Source of the DNA: Citrobacter sp. FP75
Lineage (GTDB): Bacteria > Pseudomonadota > Gammaproteobacteria > Enterobacterales > Enterobacteriaceae
DNA: 64,000 nucleotides
Reading direction: 5' to 3'
Assembly: GCF_018342065.1 (NCBI RefSeq)
Contig: NZ_JAFDOE010000001.1
Span: 1-64,000, forward strand
Shown: positions 1 to 6,853 of the stretch, piece by piece
How the letters are laid out: every line of letters starts with the position of its first letter
Position numbering within the stretch: position 1 is the stretch's first letter
The notes under the pieces: model-generated
The model's input: only the letters and a program-made list of their open reading frames with translations
What the model was told of the DNA's origin: nothing
The model's database searches: none
Translations under genes and position numbers: made by a program

Positions 1-10
1 GCTCACAATT
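1..10 (-). promoter_or_regulatory. lac operator O1, right half only
   Basis: The first ten bases are one exact half of the E. coli lac O1 palindrome as read on this strand. The other half lies outside the window. The spacing to the CRP site and to the second operator matches the lac control region, so lacZ should begin just left of the window on the minus strand. Confidence 0.85.
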
Positions 11-16
11 CCAATC

Positions 17-46
17 AAAATACGAATAAGCGATCCCTGCTGTAAA
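17..46 (-). promoter_or_regulatory. lacZYA promoter (-35 and -10)
   Basis: Read on the minus strand there is TTTACA (41-46), an 18-base spacer and TATTTT (17-22), followed directly by the O1 operator. E. coli lacP1 has the same TTTACA and the same 18-base spacer, with TATGTT as -10. The promoter points out of the window toward the expected lacZ. Confidence 0.85.
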
Positions 47-63
47 GGACAGGGCGTTCAATG

Positions 64-79
64 AGTGAACTGACTCACA
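64..79 (-). promoter_or_regulatory. CRP-binding site of the lac promoter
   Basis: AGTGA-N6-TCACA matches the CRP consensus TGTGA-N6-TCACA with one mismatch. Its centre lies about 71.5 bp from the expected O1 centre, against 72.5 bp in E. coli. This is a class I position upstream of the -35, so catabolite control of lac is expected to be conserved. Confidence 0.8.
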
Positions 80-80
80 C

Positions 81-101
81 AATTGTTATGCGTTCACATT
101 T
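81..101 (-). promoter_or_regulatory. lac auxiliary operator (O3 position)
   Basis: This 21-bp site matches the E. coli O1 sequence at 18 of 21 positions. It overlaps the last codons and stop of lacI, as O3 does in E. coli. The distance to the O1 centre is about 91 bp, against about 92 in E. coli, which suits DNA looping by tetrameric LacI. By base matches it looks stronger than the weak E. coli O3; that is an inference from the sequence. Confidence 0.75.
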
Positions 102-1176
102 TAGGTGTGAGTTGCGAAACTTGCCGCGCTAACTGGATGAGTGAATCGGCCAGCGCCTGAGGGGAGGTGGTTTGCGTATCGGGAGGCAGAACCGTTTTGC
201 GCTTAACCAGGGTTACGGGCAGCAGTTGATTACCCACGGTTGATTCGCCATGGGGAAGTTGTAGCAGTCTGTCGACGCTGGTTTCACCCAGTAATGGAAA
301 ATCCTGCCTGATGGTGGTCAGCGGTGGGATATAGCAGGCGCTGTCTTCGGTGTCATCGTAGCCAATCACTGAGATATCAGCCGCTACCCGCAGACCAAAC
401 TCGCTAATTGCCCGCATTGCGCCCAGCGCCATTTGATCGTTGGCAACCAGCATGGCGGTGGGGATATTGCCGTTGTTGAGCATCTGCATGGTCTGGTTAA
501 AGCCGGACATCGCGCTCCAGTCGCCTTCCAGCTCCGCGGCGGGTTGCAGCTGGTAGTGCGCCAGATACTTATGCCAGCCCGCATGCCGTAACCTTGCCGA
601 TACCGAAGTGCGCGGCCCACTCAGCAGGGCAATGTGCTGATGCCCGTGCTGTACCAGATGTTCAACGCCGAGGCGCGCCCCGTCGTCATGGGAGAAAATC
701 ACGCTGTTAATCGGCGTCTGGTCAGAGACATCGAGAAACAACACCGGCACTGTGCCGCAGGCGGCAGCCACGGCAATGGCGTCTTCTTCATCCAGCGGAT
801 AGTTGATGATAAGCCCGGTTACGCGTTGAGAAAGCAGGTTGTGGACCGCGGCTTTACACGCCTCAACGCCGCTGCGCTCGACCATGGCGATCACCACGCT
901 GGCACCGGACTGGTCGGCGCGGGATTTAATGGCGGCAACGATTTGCGAGGGGGCATGCAGGGCAAGATTAGAGGTGGCCACACCAATCAGTGGCGTTTGC
1001 TTTCCGGCCAGCTGCTGCGCGACGCGGTTAGGAATGTAATTGAGCTCCGCCATCGCGGCCTCGACTTTCTGTCGAGTTTTTGCGGAAACGTGGCTGGCCT
1101 GATTCACGACGCGCGAGACGGTCTGGTAAGAGACTCCTGCATAGTCTGCTACATCGTACAGCGTTACCGGTTTCAC
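94..1176 (-). CDS. lacI: lac operon repressor LacI
   Basis: LacI-family repressor of lacZYA that binds the lac operators and is released by allolactose. The protein has 360 aa when started at the GTG at 1174-1176, exactly the E. coli length. An upstream in-frame ATG (1194) is less likely because an AGGGGTGA ribosome site sits just before the GTG, and E. coli lacI also uses GTG. The N-terminal helix-turn-helix (about residues 5-25, LYDVADYAGVSYQTVSRV) and hinge are nearly identical to E. coli. A periplasmic-binding-protein-like core follows, and the C-terminal leucine heptad helix (LADSLIQLARQVSQL) predicts a tetramer. The stop overlaps the auxiliary operator, so the gene is probably autoregulated. 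lacZ lies off the left edge. Confidence 0.97.
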   Translation of the reverse strand: MKPVTLYDVADYAGVSYQTVSRVVNQASHVSAKTRQKVEAAMAELNYIPNRVAQQLAGKQTPLIGVATSNLALHAPSQIVAAIKSRADQSGASVVIAMVERSGVEACKAAVHNLLSQRVTGLIINYPLDEEDAIAVAAACGTVPVLFLDVSDQTPINSVIFSHDDGARLGVEHLVQHGHQHIALLSGPRTSVSARLRHAGWHKYLAHYQLQPAAELEGDWSAMSGFNQTMQMLNNGNIPTAMLVANDQMALGAMRAISEFGLRVAADISVIGYDDTEDSACYIPPLTTIRQDFPLLGETSVDRLLQLPHGESTVGNQLLPVTLVKRKTVLPPDTQTTSPQALADSLIQLARQVSQLTPKM

Positions 1177-1339
1177 GTTTATCACCCCTGTCATGTCGTT
1201 ATCTGCGCGCTATGATGCCACAGTGGGGCAGTTTTGGGGTATTTGCGCATTGGTTCTGCGAGGCGCATTCCAGGGTTGCGGATCGTGTGCTGGAGGATTT
1301 ATCGTCGTTAAACTTATCAGAATAAAAAGTGAGGACATC

Positions 1340-1948
1340 GTGAGCGACTCTGCGGCAAACAACATTCTGTCTATCTACCGACGTCATGCAGATGCCTTTG
1401 CCAGCCAGCGCTCACGCGCCTTGTTTGAGAAAAGCTGGCTGGACAAGTTCATCACCGTGATGGGCGGGCAGGGTAGCATTGTGGATATTGGCTGCGGCAA
1501 CGGTCAGCCGATTGCCGGTTATTTTATCCAGCAAGGTTTTCAGCTTACAGGAGTTGATGGTTCCCCGGAAATGCTGGCGCGCGCCCGACAATCTTTTCCC
1601 GCACAGCGCTGGCTGGAGCAGGATATGCGCGAGCTGGCGCTCAATGAAACCTTTGACGGTCTGATTGCCTGGGACAGCTTTTTTCATTTAACCCGGCAGG
1701 ACCAGCAAAAGATGTTCCCGATATTTGACCGGCTCAGCCACCCCGGCAGCGCGTTGATGTTTACCAGCGGTACGGACAACGGTATCGCGATGGGGCAATT
1801 TGAAGGCGAGCCGCTGTTTCACGCCAGCCTCGCGCCGGATGAATACCGCGCATTGCTGTCAGCGCACGGTTTTGAGATGGTTGATATGATGATGGAAGAC
1901 CCGAACTGCGCAGGGCATACCATCTGGCTGGCGAAAAAAAGCGGCTAA
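1340..1948 (+). CDS. class I SAM-dependent methyltransferase
   Basis: A 202-aa protein with a Rossmann methyltransferase fold. Motif I (IVDIGCGNGQP) binds S-adenosylmethionine, the following acidic strand end is TGVDGSPEML, and IAWDSFFHL forms motif IV. I chose the GTG at 1340 because GAGG at 1331-1334 is well spaced and upstream codons do not look like protein. The substrate cannot be read from the sequence. The gene is divergent from lacI, and its 3' end overlaps the end of the minus-strand DJ-1/AraC regulator by 4 bp. It lies in a block absent between lacI and mhpR in E. coli K-12. Confidence 0.85.
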   Translation: MSDSAANNILSIYRRHADAFASQRSRALFEKSWLDKFITVMGGQGSIVDIGCGNGQPIAGYFIQQGFQLTGVDGSPEMLARARQSFPAQRWLEQDMRELALNETFDGLIAWDSFFHLTRQDQQKMFPIFDRLSHPGSALMFTSGTDNGIAMGQFEGEPLFHASLAPDEYRALLSAHGFEMVDMMMEDPNCAGHTIWLAKKSG

Positions 1949-2895
1949 ACGCCACGAAAGGTTTTGCGCCATTCCGCCGGACTGACGCCAAAGTGGGATT
2001 TAAAATGCTGACGCCAGGTGACGGGCGACTGAAAACCGACCTGCTCAGCGATGCGCTCAACGGGCAGTGAGCTGGACTCCAGTAACGTCTGGCTACGGCG
2101 CAGGCGCTCGGTAATCAACCATTCCGCGATGCTCGACCCGGTGGCCTTCATAAAATGGCGGGTGAGGGTGCGACGACTCATCATCACCCGCTGCGCCAGA
2201 ACGTCGAGATTTTGCGGCTCGTGGAGATGCTGGCGTAAGTAGTCGAGCAGGGCGTTGATGCGCCTATCCTGAGTATTTTTCGCTACCGGTTGTTCGATAA
2301 ACTGCGCCTGACCGCCCTCACGGTGCGGCGGCACAATCATCCGTCGGGCAATCTGATTAGCCACCGTGCTGCCAAAACGCTGGCGGATAACGTACAGACA
2401 GCAATCCAGCGCGGCGGCGGTGCCTGCCGAGGTAATAATGCCGTCATCATCCACATACAGGGCATTGATATCCAGATGCGCCGCGGGAAAGCGGGCCTGA
2501 AAGTCCTGCTCAAACTCCCAGTGCGTGGCCGCCCGTTTGCCATCCAGCAGACCGGCATAGCCGAGGACAAACGCGCCCAGACACAGCCCGACAATCTGCG
2601 CGTCGTTTTGCCGTGCGCGATTGAGCGCATCAAGCAGGCTTTGCGGCGGGCGATGCGCCGTGGTGCCCCAGTAGGGGATCACCACGATATCGGCGGCTTC
2701 CACTGCCTCAAAACCATGAACCGCGTTAATGGAAAAGCCATCCTGAGAGGAGACGATGCCGGGCCGTTCGGCGCACAGTTGCACCTCAAAGCGTTTTTTC
2801 GCCGCCACTTTGTCACTGAAAATGATGCACGGCACCGAGAAGTGAAACGGGCTGAAATCTTCCACGGCAACAATGGCAACGGTAAGCGGCTGCAT
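1945..2895 (-). CDS. GlxA-type transcriptional regulator (DJ-1/PfpI plus AraC HTH)
   Basis: A 316-aa two-domain regulator. Residues about 5-190 form a DJ-1/PfpI (class I glutamine amidotransferase-like) domain with the nucleophile-elbow cysteine in VGLCLGAFVLGYAGL. Residues about 210-316 hold two AraC-type helix-turn-helix motifs, the second ending in GFQSPVTWRQHFKSHFGVSP. This is the GlxA/FtrA architecture, in which the DJ-1 part normally senses a ligand rather than acting as an enzyme. It lies 18 bp downstream of the MBL-fold hydrolase gene on the same strand and probably shares its transcript, so it may control that gene and itself. The ligand is unknown. Confidence 0.85.
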   Translation of the reverse strand: MQPLTVAIVAVEDFSPFHFSVPCIIFSDKVAAKKRFEVQLCAERPGIVSSQDGFSINAVHGFEAVEAADIVVIPYWGTTAHRPPQSLLDALNRARQNDAQIVGLCLGAFVLGYAGLLDGKRAATHWEFEQDFQARFPAAHLDINALYVDDDGIITSAGTAAALDCCLYVIRQRFGSTVANQIARRMIVPPHREGGQAQFIEQPVAKNTQDRRINALLDYLRQHLHEPQNLDVLAQRVMMSRRTLTRHFMKATGSSIAEWLITERLRRSQTLLESSSLPVERIAEQVGFQSPVTWRQHFKSHFGVSPAEWRKTFRGV

Positions 2896-2913
2896 ACGAT
2901 TCCTCTACGGGCA

Positions 2914-3690
2914 TTAAAATGTCAGGGTTTCGCCATCTTCCGGCACGTTAACGAATGGCGCAATCTGGTTGTCGCGGGCGTACTCTTTCAGGGCCGCGCG
3001 GGTCAGCAGGCAGTGGTTAATCGCCTCCATATGAATCGCGATAATCTGCGCTTCGGGCAGCGTGAAGTGGGTTTTCAGCACATCTTCCGCACCCATAATG
3101 ATGGGGCCAAAACCGATGACGTGAGCAAAGCCTGCGTTCAGAATAACCACGTCTGGCTGGAAGGTCTGCATGTTGGCTTCCACTTCGTCGCGCCAGATTG
3201 TGTCGCCGACCAGATACAGCGTTTTTTCCGCCGGATGCTGGAAGATAACCCCGCAGGCATCGCCTAAACGCTCCGCCATTTGTGGGATGGCGTAAGCGCG
3301 ATCGGAGCCGTGCTGGCCTCCGGTTTTACACAGGGTGATGTCGCCGAGCGTGGTGCTGTGCGTCAGGATGGTCAGTTGCGTGAACCCCTGACCCCGTAAC
3401 ACCTGTGCATCCTGCTCATTTTGCACATAGATCGGTTTGTTTTTCGGCACAACGCGAGCCGCAGTTTCATCCCAGTGGTCTTCATGCAGATGGGTGACGA
3501 TCAGCGCATCGACGTTGAGCAGCGTGTCGATATCGACAGGTAATTCCACGGTCGGGTTGCGGATCTCGGCGCGCGCCGTTCCGGCAAAACCCGGATAAGC
3601 ACCTTTCTCCGCCAGCATTGGATCGATCAGAAAAGTTTTGCCGCCAAAGGCGATGCGCTGCGTAGCATTACGAATTTGCGTGATGTACAT
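2914..3690 (-). CDS. MBL-fold metallohydrolase, UlaG-like
   Basis: A 258-aa metallo-beta-lactamase-fold protein. The metal-binding signature HLHEDHWD (HxHxDH type) is at about residues 87-94. The later ligands are probably the Asp in YLVGDTIW and the His in IAIHMEAINH. The length and lack of a signal peptide fit the cytoplasmic UlaG-like branch (lactonases and phosphodiesterases). The substrate is unknown. It is the first gene of a two-gene operon with the DJ-1/AraC regulator and has a 410-bp upstream region to itself. Confidence 0.8.
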   Translation of the reverse strand: MYITQIRNATQRIAFGGKTFLIDPMLAEKGAYPGFAGTARAEIRNPTVELPVDIDTLLNVDALIVTHLHEDHWDETAARVVPKNKPIYVQNEQDAQVLRGQGFTQLTILTHSTTLGDITLCKTGGQHGSDRAYAIPQMAERLGDACGVIFQHPAEKTLYLVGDTIWRDEVEANMQTFQPDVVILNAGFAHVIGFGPIIMGAEDVLKTHFTLPEAQIIAIHMEAINHCLLTRAALKEYARDNQIAPFVNVPEDGETLTF

Positions 3691-4100
3691 GGTGCTTGCT
3701 CCACGTGTTGGGTCAGTGGTGGTATCGTAGAGTGTTGTTCAGAAGATGAATGTGGGCAAATGGGCGACTAACGATGGGATCGGGCCAACCGCATTCAGGC
3801 CTACAGGGAGCGTTATTTATTGCGTTTAATCACTGACTCATCCACGAAATTAAATAACGTCTACCTTCACATTTTTTCTGCATTATTTAACCTGTGGCTA
3901 TTATATCGTGCTGAATAAAAATACAGTCATTTAAATAACAGAAGATTTATTAAATGCGAAGCGGCTCCAGAAAATATTGTTGATATATGCAACGCATTAC
4001 AGCCAATAAAACAGTTCGCGAACCATGAAATAAGAATGCTATCATTCACACCAGACGCGGCAGGCAACTGCTGGCATACGCATTCACCCCGGAGCACCTG
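3691..4100. other. AT-rich intergenic region with divergent promoters
   Basis: This 410-bp spacer between the MBL gene (leftward) and ymjA (rightward) has no convincing ORF. An extended -10-like TGCTATCAT near 4035-4043 is a plausible ymjA promoter, with no clear -35. The centre (about 3840-3960) is distinctly AT-rich. Confidence 0.5.
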
Positions 4101-4346
4101 ATGAACAACGACATTCCGCTAAAATATTATGATATCGCCGACGAGTACGCGACCGAGGCCGCAAAGCCGGTGAGCGATGCTGAACGCGACGCGCTGGCGC
4201 ACTACTTCCAGCAGTTGATCACCCGTTTGATGAACAACGAAGAGATCGGCGAAGACGCGCAGCAAGAGATGGCAACCGTGGCCGGCGTCGACGCACAGCG
4301 TATCGATGATATCGCGGAGTTCCTCAATCGCTGGGGTAACGAGTAG
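4101..4346 (+). CDS. ymjA: YmjA family protein (DUF2543)
   Basis: An 81-aa acidic, soluble protein that matches the length and most residues of E. coli YmjA (for example [18 protein letters not shown] and the end EFLNRWGNE). No catalytic motif, signal peptide or membrane segment is visible, and the function is unknown. In K-12 ymjA lies elsewhere on the chromosome, so its position here supports a rearranged or inserted block. GGAGCACC before the ATG is an acceptable ribosome site. Confidence 0.85.
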   Translation: MNNDIPLKYYDIADEYATEAAKPVSDAERDALAHYFQQLITRLMNNEEIGEDAQQEMATVAGVDAQRIDDIAEFLNRWGNE

Positions 4347-4432
4347 CCAAAGACATGGCCTGTGTTTTACACTGCGCGCAAATTGAGTAGATATACTCTA
4401 CGAGTATTAGGTTTAATCAGGCGGAAACAGCA

Positions 4433-4909
4433 ATGAACGGAACAATCACAACGTGGTTTAAAGATAAAGGCTTTGGATTTATCAAAGATGAAAACGGCGA
4501 TAACCGCTATTTTCATGTGATTAAGGTTGCTAATCCTGAGCTGATCAAGAAAGACGCGGCGGTGACTTTTGAGCCCACCACCAACAACAAAGGCCTGTCT
4601 GCCTACGCGGTAAAAGTCATACCAGACAGCAAATACATCTATATCGCGGGCGAGCGCCTGAAGCTCACGGCGATCAAGTCCTATCTGGTTTACAGCGAAG
4701 AAGTACCGGTTGAAACCCGCATTGATAAAGAAAATGCGGTGCTGTCCGTGGGCGCGCTGATGAACAGCATCAAGCCGAAATCAGATGTGAAGCCTGGCGA
4801 AATGCGCTCGCTGAAAAAGCTGGCTATCACCACCTTCCAGGGCACGACGCTGATCTTCTCGGAAGATGAGATCGACATCGACGAGACGGTGAAACTGCTT
4901 AAGGTCTGA
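4433..4909 (+). CDS. cold-shock-domain protein with extra C-terminal domain
   Basis: A 158-aa protein. Residues 1 to about 65 are a cold-shock OB fold with both nucleic-acid-binding motifs: KGFGFI (RNP1) and RYFHV (RNP2, with Tyr in place of the usual first Phe). Residues about 66-158 are not part of a cold-shock domain. They look like a separate alpha/beta segment rich in Lys, Asp and Glu with no motif I recognise. Canonical CspA-type proteins end near 70 aa. The protein probably binds single-stranded RNA or DNA; the role of the tail is unknown. A strong terminator follows directly. Confidence 0.8.
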   Translation: MNGTITTWFKDKGFGFIKDENGDNRYFHVIKVANPELIKKDAAVTFEPTTNNKGLSAYAVKVIPDSKYIYIAGERLKLTAIKSYLVYSEEVPVETRIDKENAVLSVGALMNSIKPKSDVKPGEMRSLKKLAITTFQGTTLIFSEDEIDIDETVKLLKV

Positions 4910-4926
4910 AGCCCTTCAGACTGAAT

Positions 4927-4974
4927 AAAAACCGAAGCTCAACTCCTTTTCAGGAGCGGGGTTTCGGTTTTTTT
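4927..4974 (+). terminator. rho-independent terminator after the cold-shock-domain gene
   Basis: AAAAACCGAA (4927-4936) pairs with TTCGGTTTTT (4963-4972), with an inner CTCC/GGAG stem and a run of T. It can work in both directions, and the VOC gene on the other strand ends at 4999. Confidence 0.85.
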
Positions 4975-4998
4975 GTGTCAAAAAACTAACGCCAGGAT

Positions 4999-5394
4999 TT
5001 AAGCCTTCTGCAATAAATCCCATCGATTGCCATAGAGATCCTCAAAGACCACCACGGTACCATACTCTTCTTCTCTGGGAGCTTCGCAGAACTGAACACC
5101 GGCTGACTTCATTTTATTGTAATCGCGCCAGAAATCATCGGTTTGCAGAAACAGGAAGACCCGTCCGCCACATTGGTTACCGATGAACGCTTCCTGAGTC
5201 TCATTAGCGGCTCTGGAGAGTAACAAATGACAGTCACTGTCCGGGTTCGGTGATACCACAACCCAACGTTTTCCTGGTTGTGGAGTATCTTCAACCAGGG
5301 TAAAACCGAGCTTGTTGGTGTAATAATCAATAGCCCTGTCGTAATCATCGACAACAATCGAAATAAATCCCAGGCATTTTTTATGCGTTTTCAA
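4999..5394 (-). CDS. VOC-family protein (glyoxalase/dioxygenase fold)
   Basis: A 131-aa vicinal-oxygen-chelate protein with paired beta-alpha-beta-beta-beta modules. The first begins LGFISIVVDDYDRAIDYYTNKLGF, and the second ends VVVFEDLYGNRWDLL with the typical metal-site Glu and Asp-Leu-Tyr-Gly-Asn turn. The family covers glyoxalases, fosfomycin/bleomycin resistance proteins and dioxygenases; which reaction applies here cannot be told. It lies 25 bp downstream of the ABM-family monooxygenase gene on the same strand and is probably co-transcribed. Confidence 0.8.
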   Translation of the reverse strand: MKTHKKCLGFISIVVDDYDRAIDYYTNKLGFTLVEDTPQPGKRWVVVSPNPDSDCHLLLSRAANETQEAFIGNQCGGRVFLFLQTDDFWRDYNKMKSAGVQFCEAPREEEYGTVVVFEDLYGNRWDLLQKA

Positions 5395-5419
5395 GATGTT
5401 TCCCTGTATAAAGTTAATA

Positions 5420-5716
5420 TTAGCGAGGGTTCACTACGTTATCCATAAGTATGTAACGTGCCTCTTTGCGCGTGTATTGATCGATTAACGGCACAAGTCG
5501 GCGGAAATGCTCACTGGCACAATGTTCATCTAGCGCCGCGTGGTCTGGCCATTCTTCTATAAAAATAAAATGGCCCGGATCTTTTTCATCAATATAGAGG
5601 TCATAAGCAAGACAGAGTGGCTCCTTTTTCGTTGCCGATATTAGCTCACGATACAAAGGGAGAACGGTTTCAATACACTCAGGTTTGATAAAATCTTCAG
5701 CAATGACCTTTAACAT
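5420..5716 (-). CDS. antibiotic biosynthesis monooxygenase (ABM/YgiN-like) protein
   Basis: A 98-aa ferredoxin-like ABM-domain protein with the typical VIAEDFIKPECIETVLPLYREL start and FIFIEEWPDHAALDEHCASEHF core. YgiN, the E. coli relative, oxidises menadiol and related quinols without cofactor. The ATG at 5716 is chosen because AGGAGG precedes it at ideal spacing, although an in-frame ATG occurs 10 codons upstream. It heads a two-gene operon with the VOC protein. A role in removing small oxidised aromatics or aldehydes is only inference. Confidence 0.8.
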   Translation of the reverse strand: MLKVIAEDFIKPECIETVLPLYRELISATKKEPLCLAYDLYIDEKDPGHFIFIEEWPDHAALDEHCASEHFRRLVPLIDQYTRKEARYILMDNVVNPR

Positions 5717-5851
5717 GCCGCCTCCTGGCAAATAAACAATGCACACTATGTAATGAAGATATCATTTGGGCAAGACGCCACAATGCTATATCGGCAGATT
5801 AGTGAGCCGTTCCTGATATCAATCAGATGATCCGCATAACTGTGATCCACT

Positions 5852-6670
5852 TCACCTCCCGGCAACCAATATCTCCTGCGACGCGACGCCGTCCTCAATT
5901 TGTTTTGCCACCTTTTGTAAGGCTGGAAGATGCTTTTCCGCGGCCTGTTCGATGGACATTGCGCTGGCCATATACACCAGGTTCAAGCAGCCGATCACCC
6001 GCTGCTCGCTGCGGATGGGAACGGCGATGGAGGCGATTTTCTCCTCCTGATCCCAGCCGCGATAGTTCTGGCCAAAGCCGTCTTTACGCGCACGGTCCAG
6101 TATGGCGTCGAGCTTTAAGGGTTCGCGCGCCAGTTGGAACGCTTCTCCCGGTCTTGAGGCCAGCATTTCAATCAGTTCCTGACGCTCATTCTCTGGGCAA
6201 AACGCCAGCCAGGTCAGGCCGGAGGCGGTTTTTAATAGCGGCAAACGACGCCCGACCATCGCCCGGTGAAACGACAGGCGGCTGAAGCGGTGGGTGGTTT
6301 CACGCACCACCATGGCGTCCACATCCAGCGTGGAAACGTCGGTCGGCCAGATGACCTCGCGTAGCAGATCCCCCAACAGCGGGGCGGCGAGCGCAGAAAT
6401 CCACTGCTCGTCACGAAATCCCTCGCTGAGCTGGCGGACTTTAATGGTTAAGCGAAAGCTGTCATCGGACAGGCTGCGCCGGACGTAACCCTCATCCTGC
6501 AACGTTTCCAGCAGTCGCCTGACCGTGGTGCGGTGCAGGCCGCTCAGCTCTGCCAGCAGGCCAACGCTGGCTCCGCCGTCTAGCCGATTTAACATATTTA
6601 ATAACATTAACCCGCGCGTTAATCCGCGCACGGTTTTGTATTCGGTACCGTCGTCATTTTTCATATTCAT
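5852..6670 (-). CDS. mhpR: IclR-family activator of the mhp operon
   Basis: A 272-aa IclR regulator nearly identical to E. coli MhpR over its whole length. It has an N-terminal winged helix (about residues 25-75, VGLLAELSGLHRTTVRRLLETL) and a C-terminal effector-binding domain. MhpR activates mhpABCDFE with 3-(3-hydroxyphenyl)propionate as inducer. The start could be the ATG at 6670 or the one two codons later; codons further upstream run into the operator. The gene is divergent from mhpA, with the operator between them. Confidence 0.95.
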   Translation of the reverse strand: MNMKNDDGTEYKTVRGLTRGLMLLNMLNRLDGGASVGLLAELSGLHRTTVRRLLETLQDEGYVRRSLSDDSFRLTIKVRQLSEGFRDEQWISALAAPLLGDLLREVIWPTDVSTLDVDAMVVRETTHRFSRLSFHRAMVGRRLPLLKTASGLTWLAFCPENERQELIEMLASRPGEAFQLAREPLKLDAILDRARKDGFGQNYRGWDQEEKIASIAVPIRSEQRVIGCLNLVYMASAMSIEQAAEKHLPALQKVAKQIEDGVASQEILVAGR

Positions 6671-6697
6671 TGACAAATCTACAGATAAAACAACGTT

Positions 6698-6712
6698 GTG
6701 CACTTAGTGCAC
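6698..6712 (+). promoter_or_regulatory. MhpR operator
   Basis: GTGCAC-TTA-GTGCAC is a perfect palindromic repeat between divergent mhpR and mhpA. It closely resembles the E. coli MhpR operator, which also holds two GTGCAC elements. It lies about 58 bp upstream of the likely mhpA transcription start, as expected for an activator. Confidence 0.8.
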
Positions 6713-6729
6713 GCCCAGGCATGTTTTGA

Positions 6730-6757
6730 TTGTAGCGCAAAAACGCGCACCTATACT
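6730..6757 (+). promoter_or_regulatory. mhpA promoter
   Basis: TATACT (6752-6757) is a good -10. The only -35-like hexamer is TTGTAG (6730-6735, 16-base spacer), which is weak, as expected for a promoter that depends on MhpR. I could not see a convincing CRP site at the E. coli position near -95. Confidence 0.6.
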
Positions 6758-6853
6758 GACCGCACAATAAAAATATTCACATCTTTTTAACAAAACAAAA
6801 TGCGCCTCGCCAGGGTCTGTCATTGCGTTTTGTCTGAGTAGTGAGGTTCTGAA

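Noticed and set aside
1177-1194. Upstream ATG for lacI giving 366 residues
   Set aside because: The GTG at 1174-1176 has the ribosome site and yields the exact E. coli length.
2290-3267. 325-codon open frame on the plus strand
   Set aside because: It is antisense across the DJ-1/AraC regulator and the MBL gene, both of which have clear domains, and it crosses the gap between them.
6660-6690. CRP site for mhpA at about -95
   Set aside because: E. coli has one at this distance, but the bases here do not give two acceptable half-sites.
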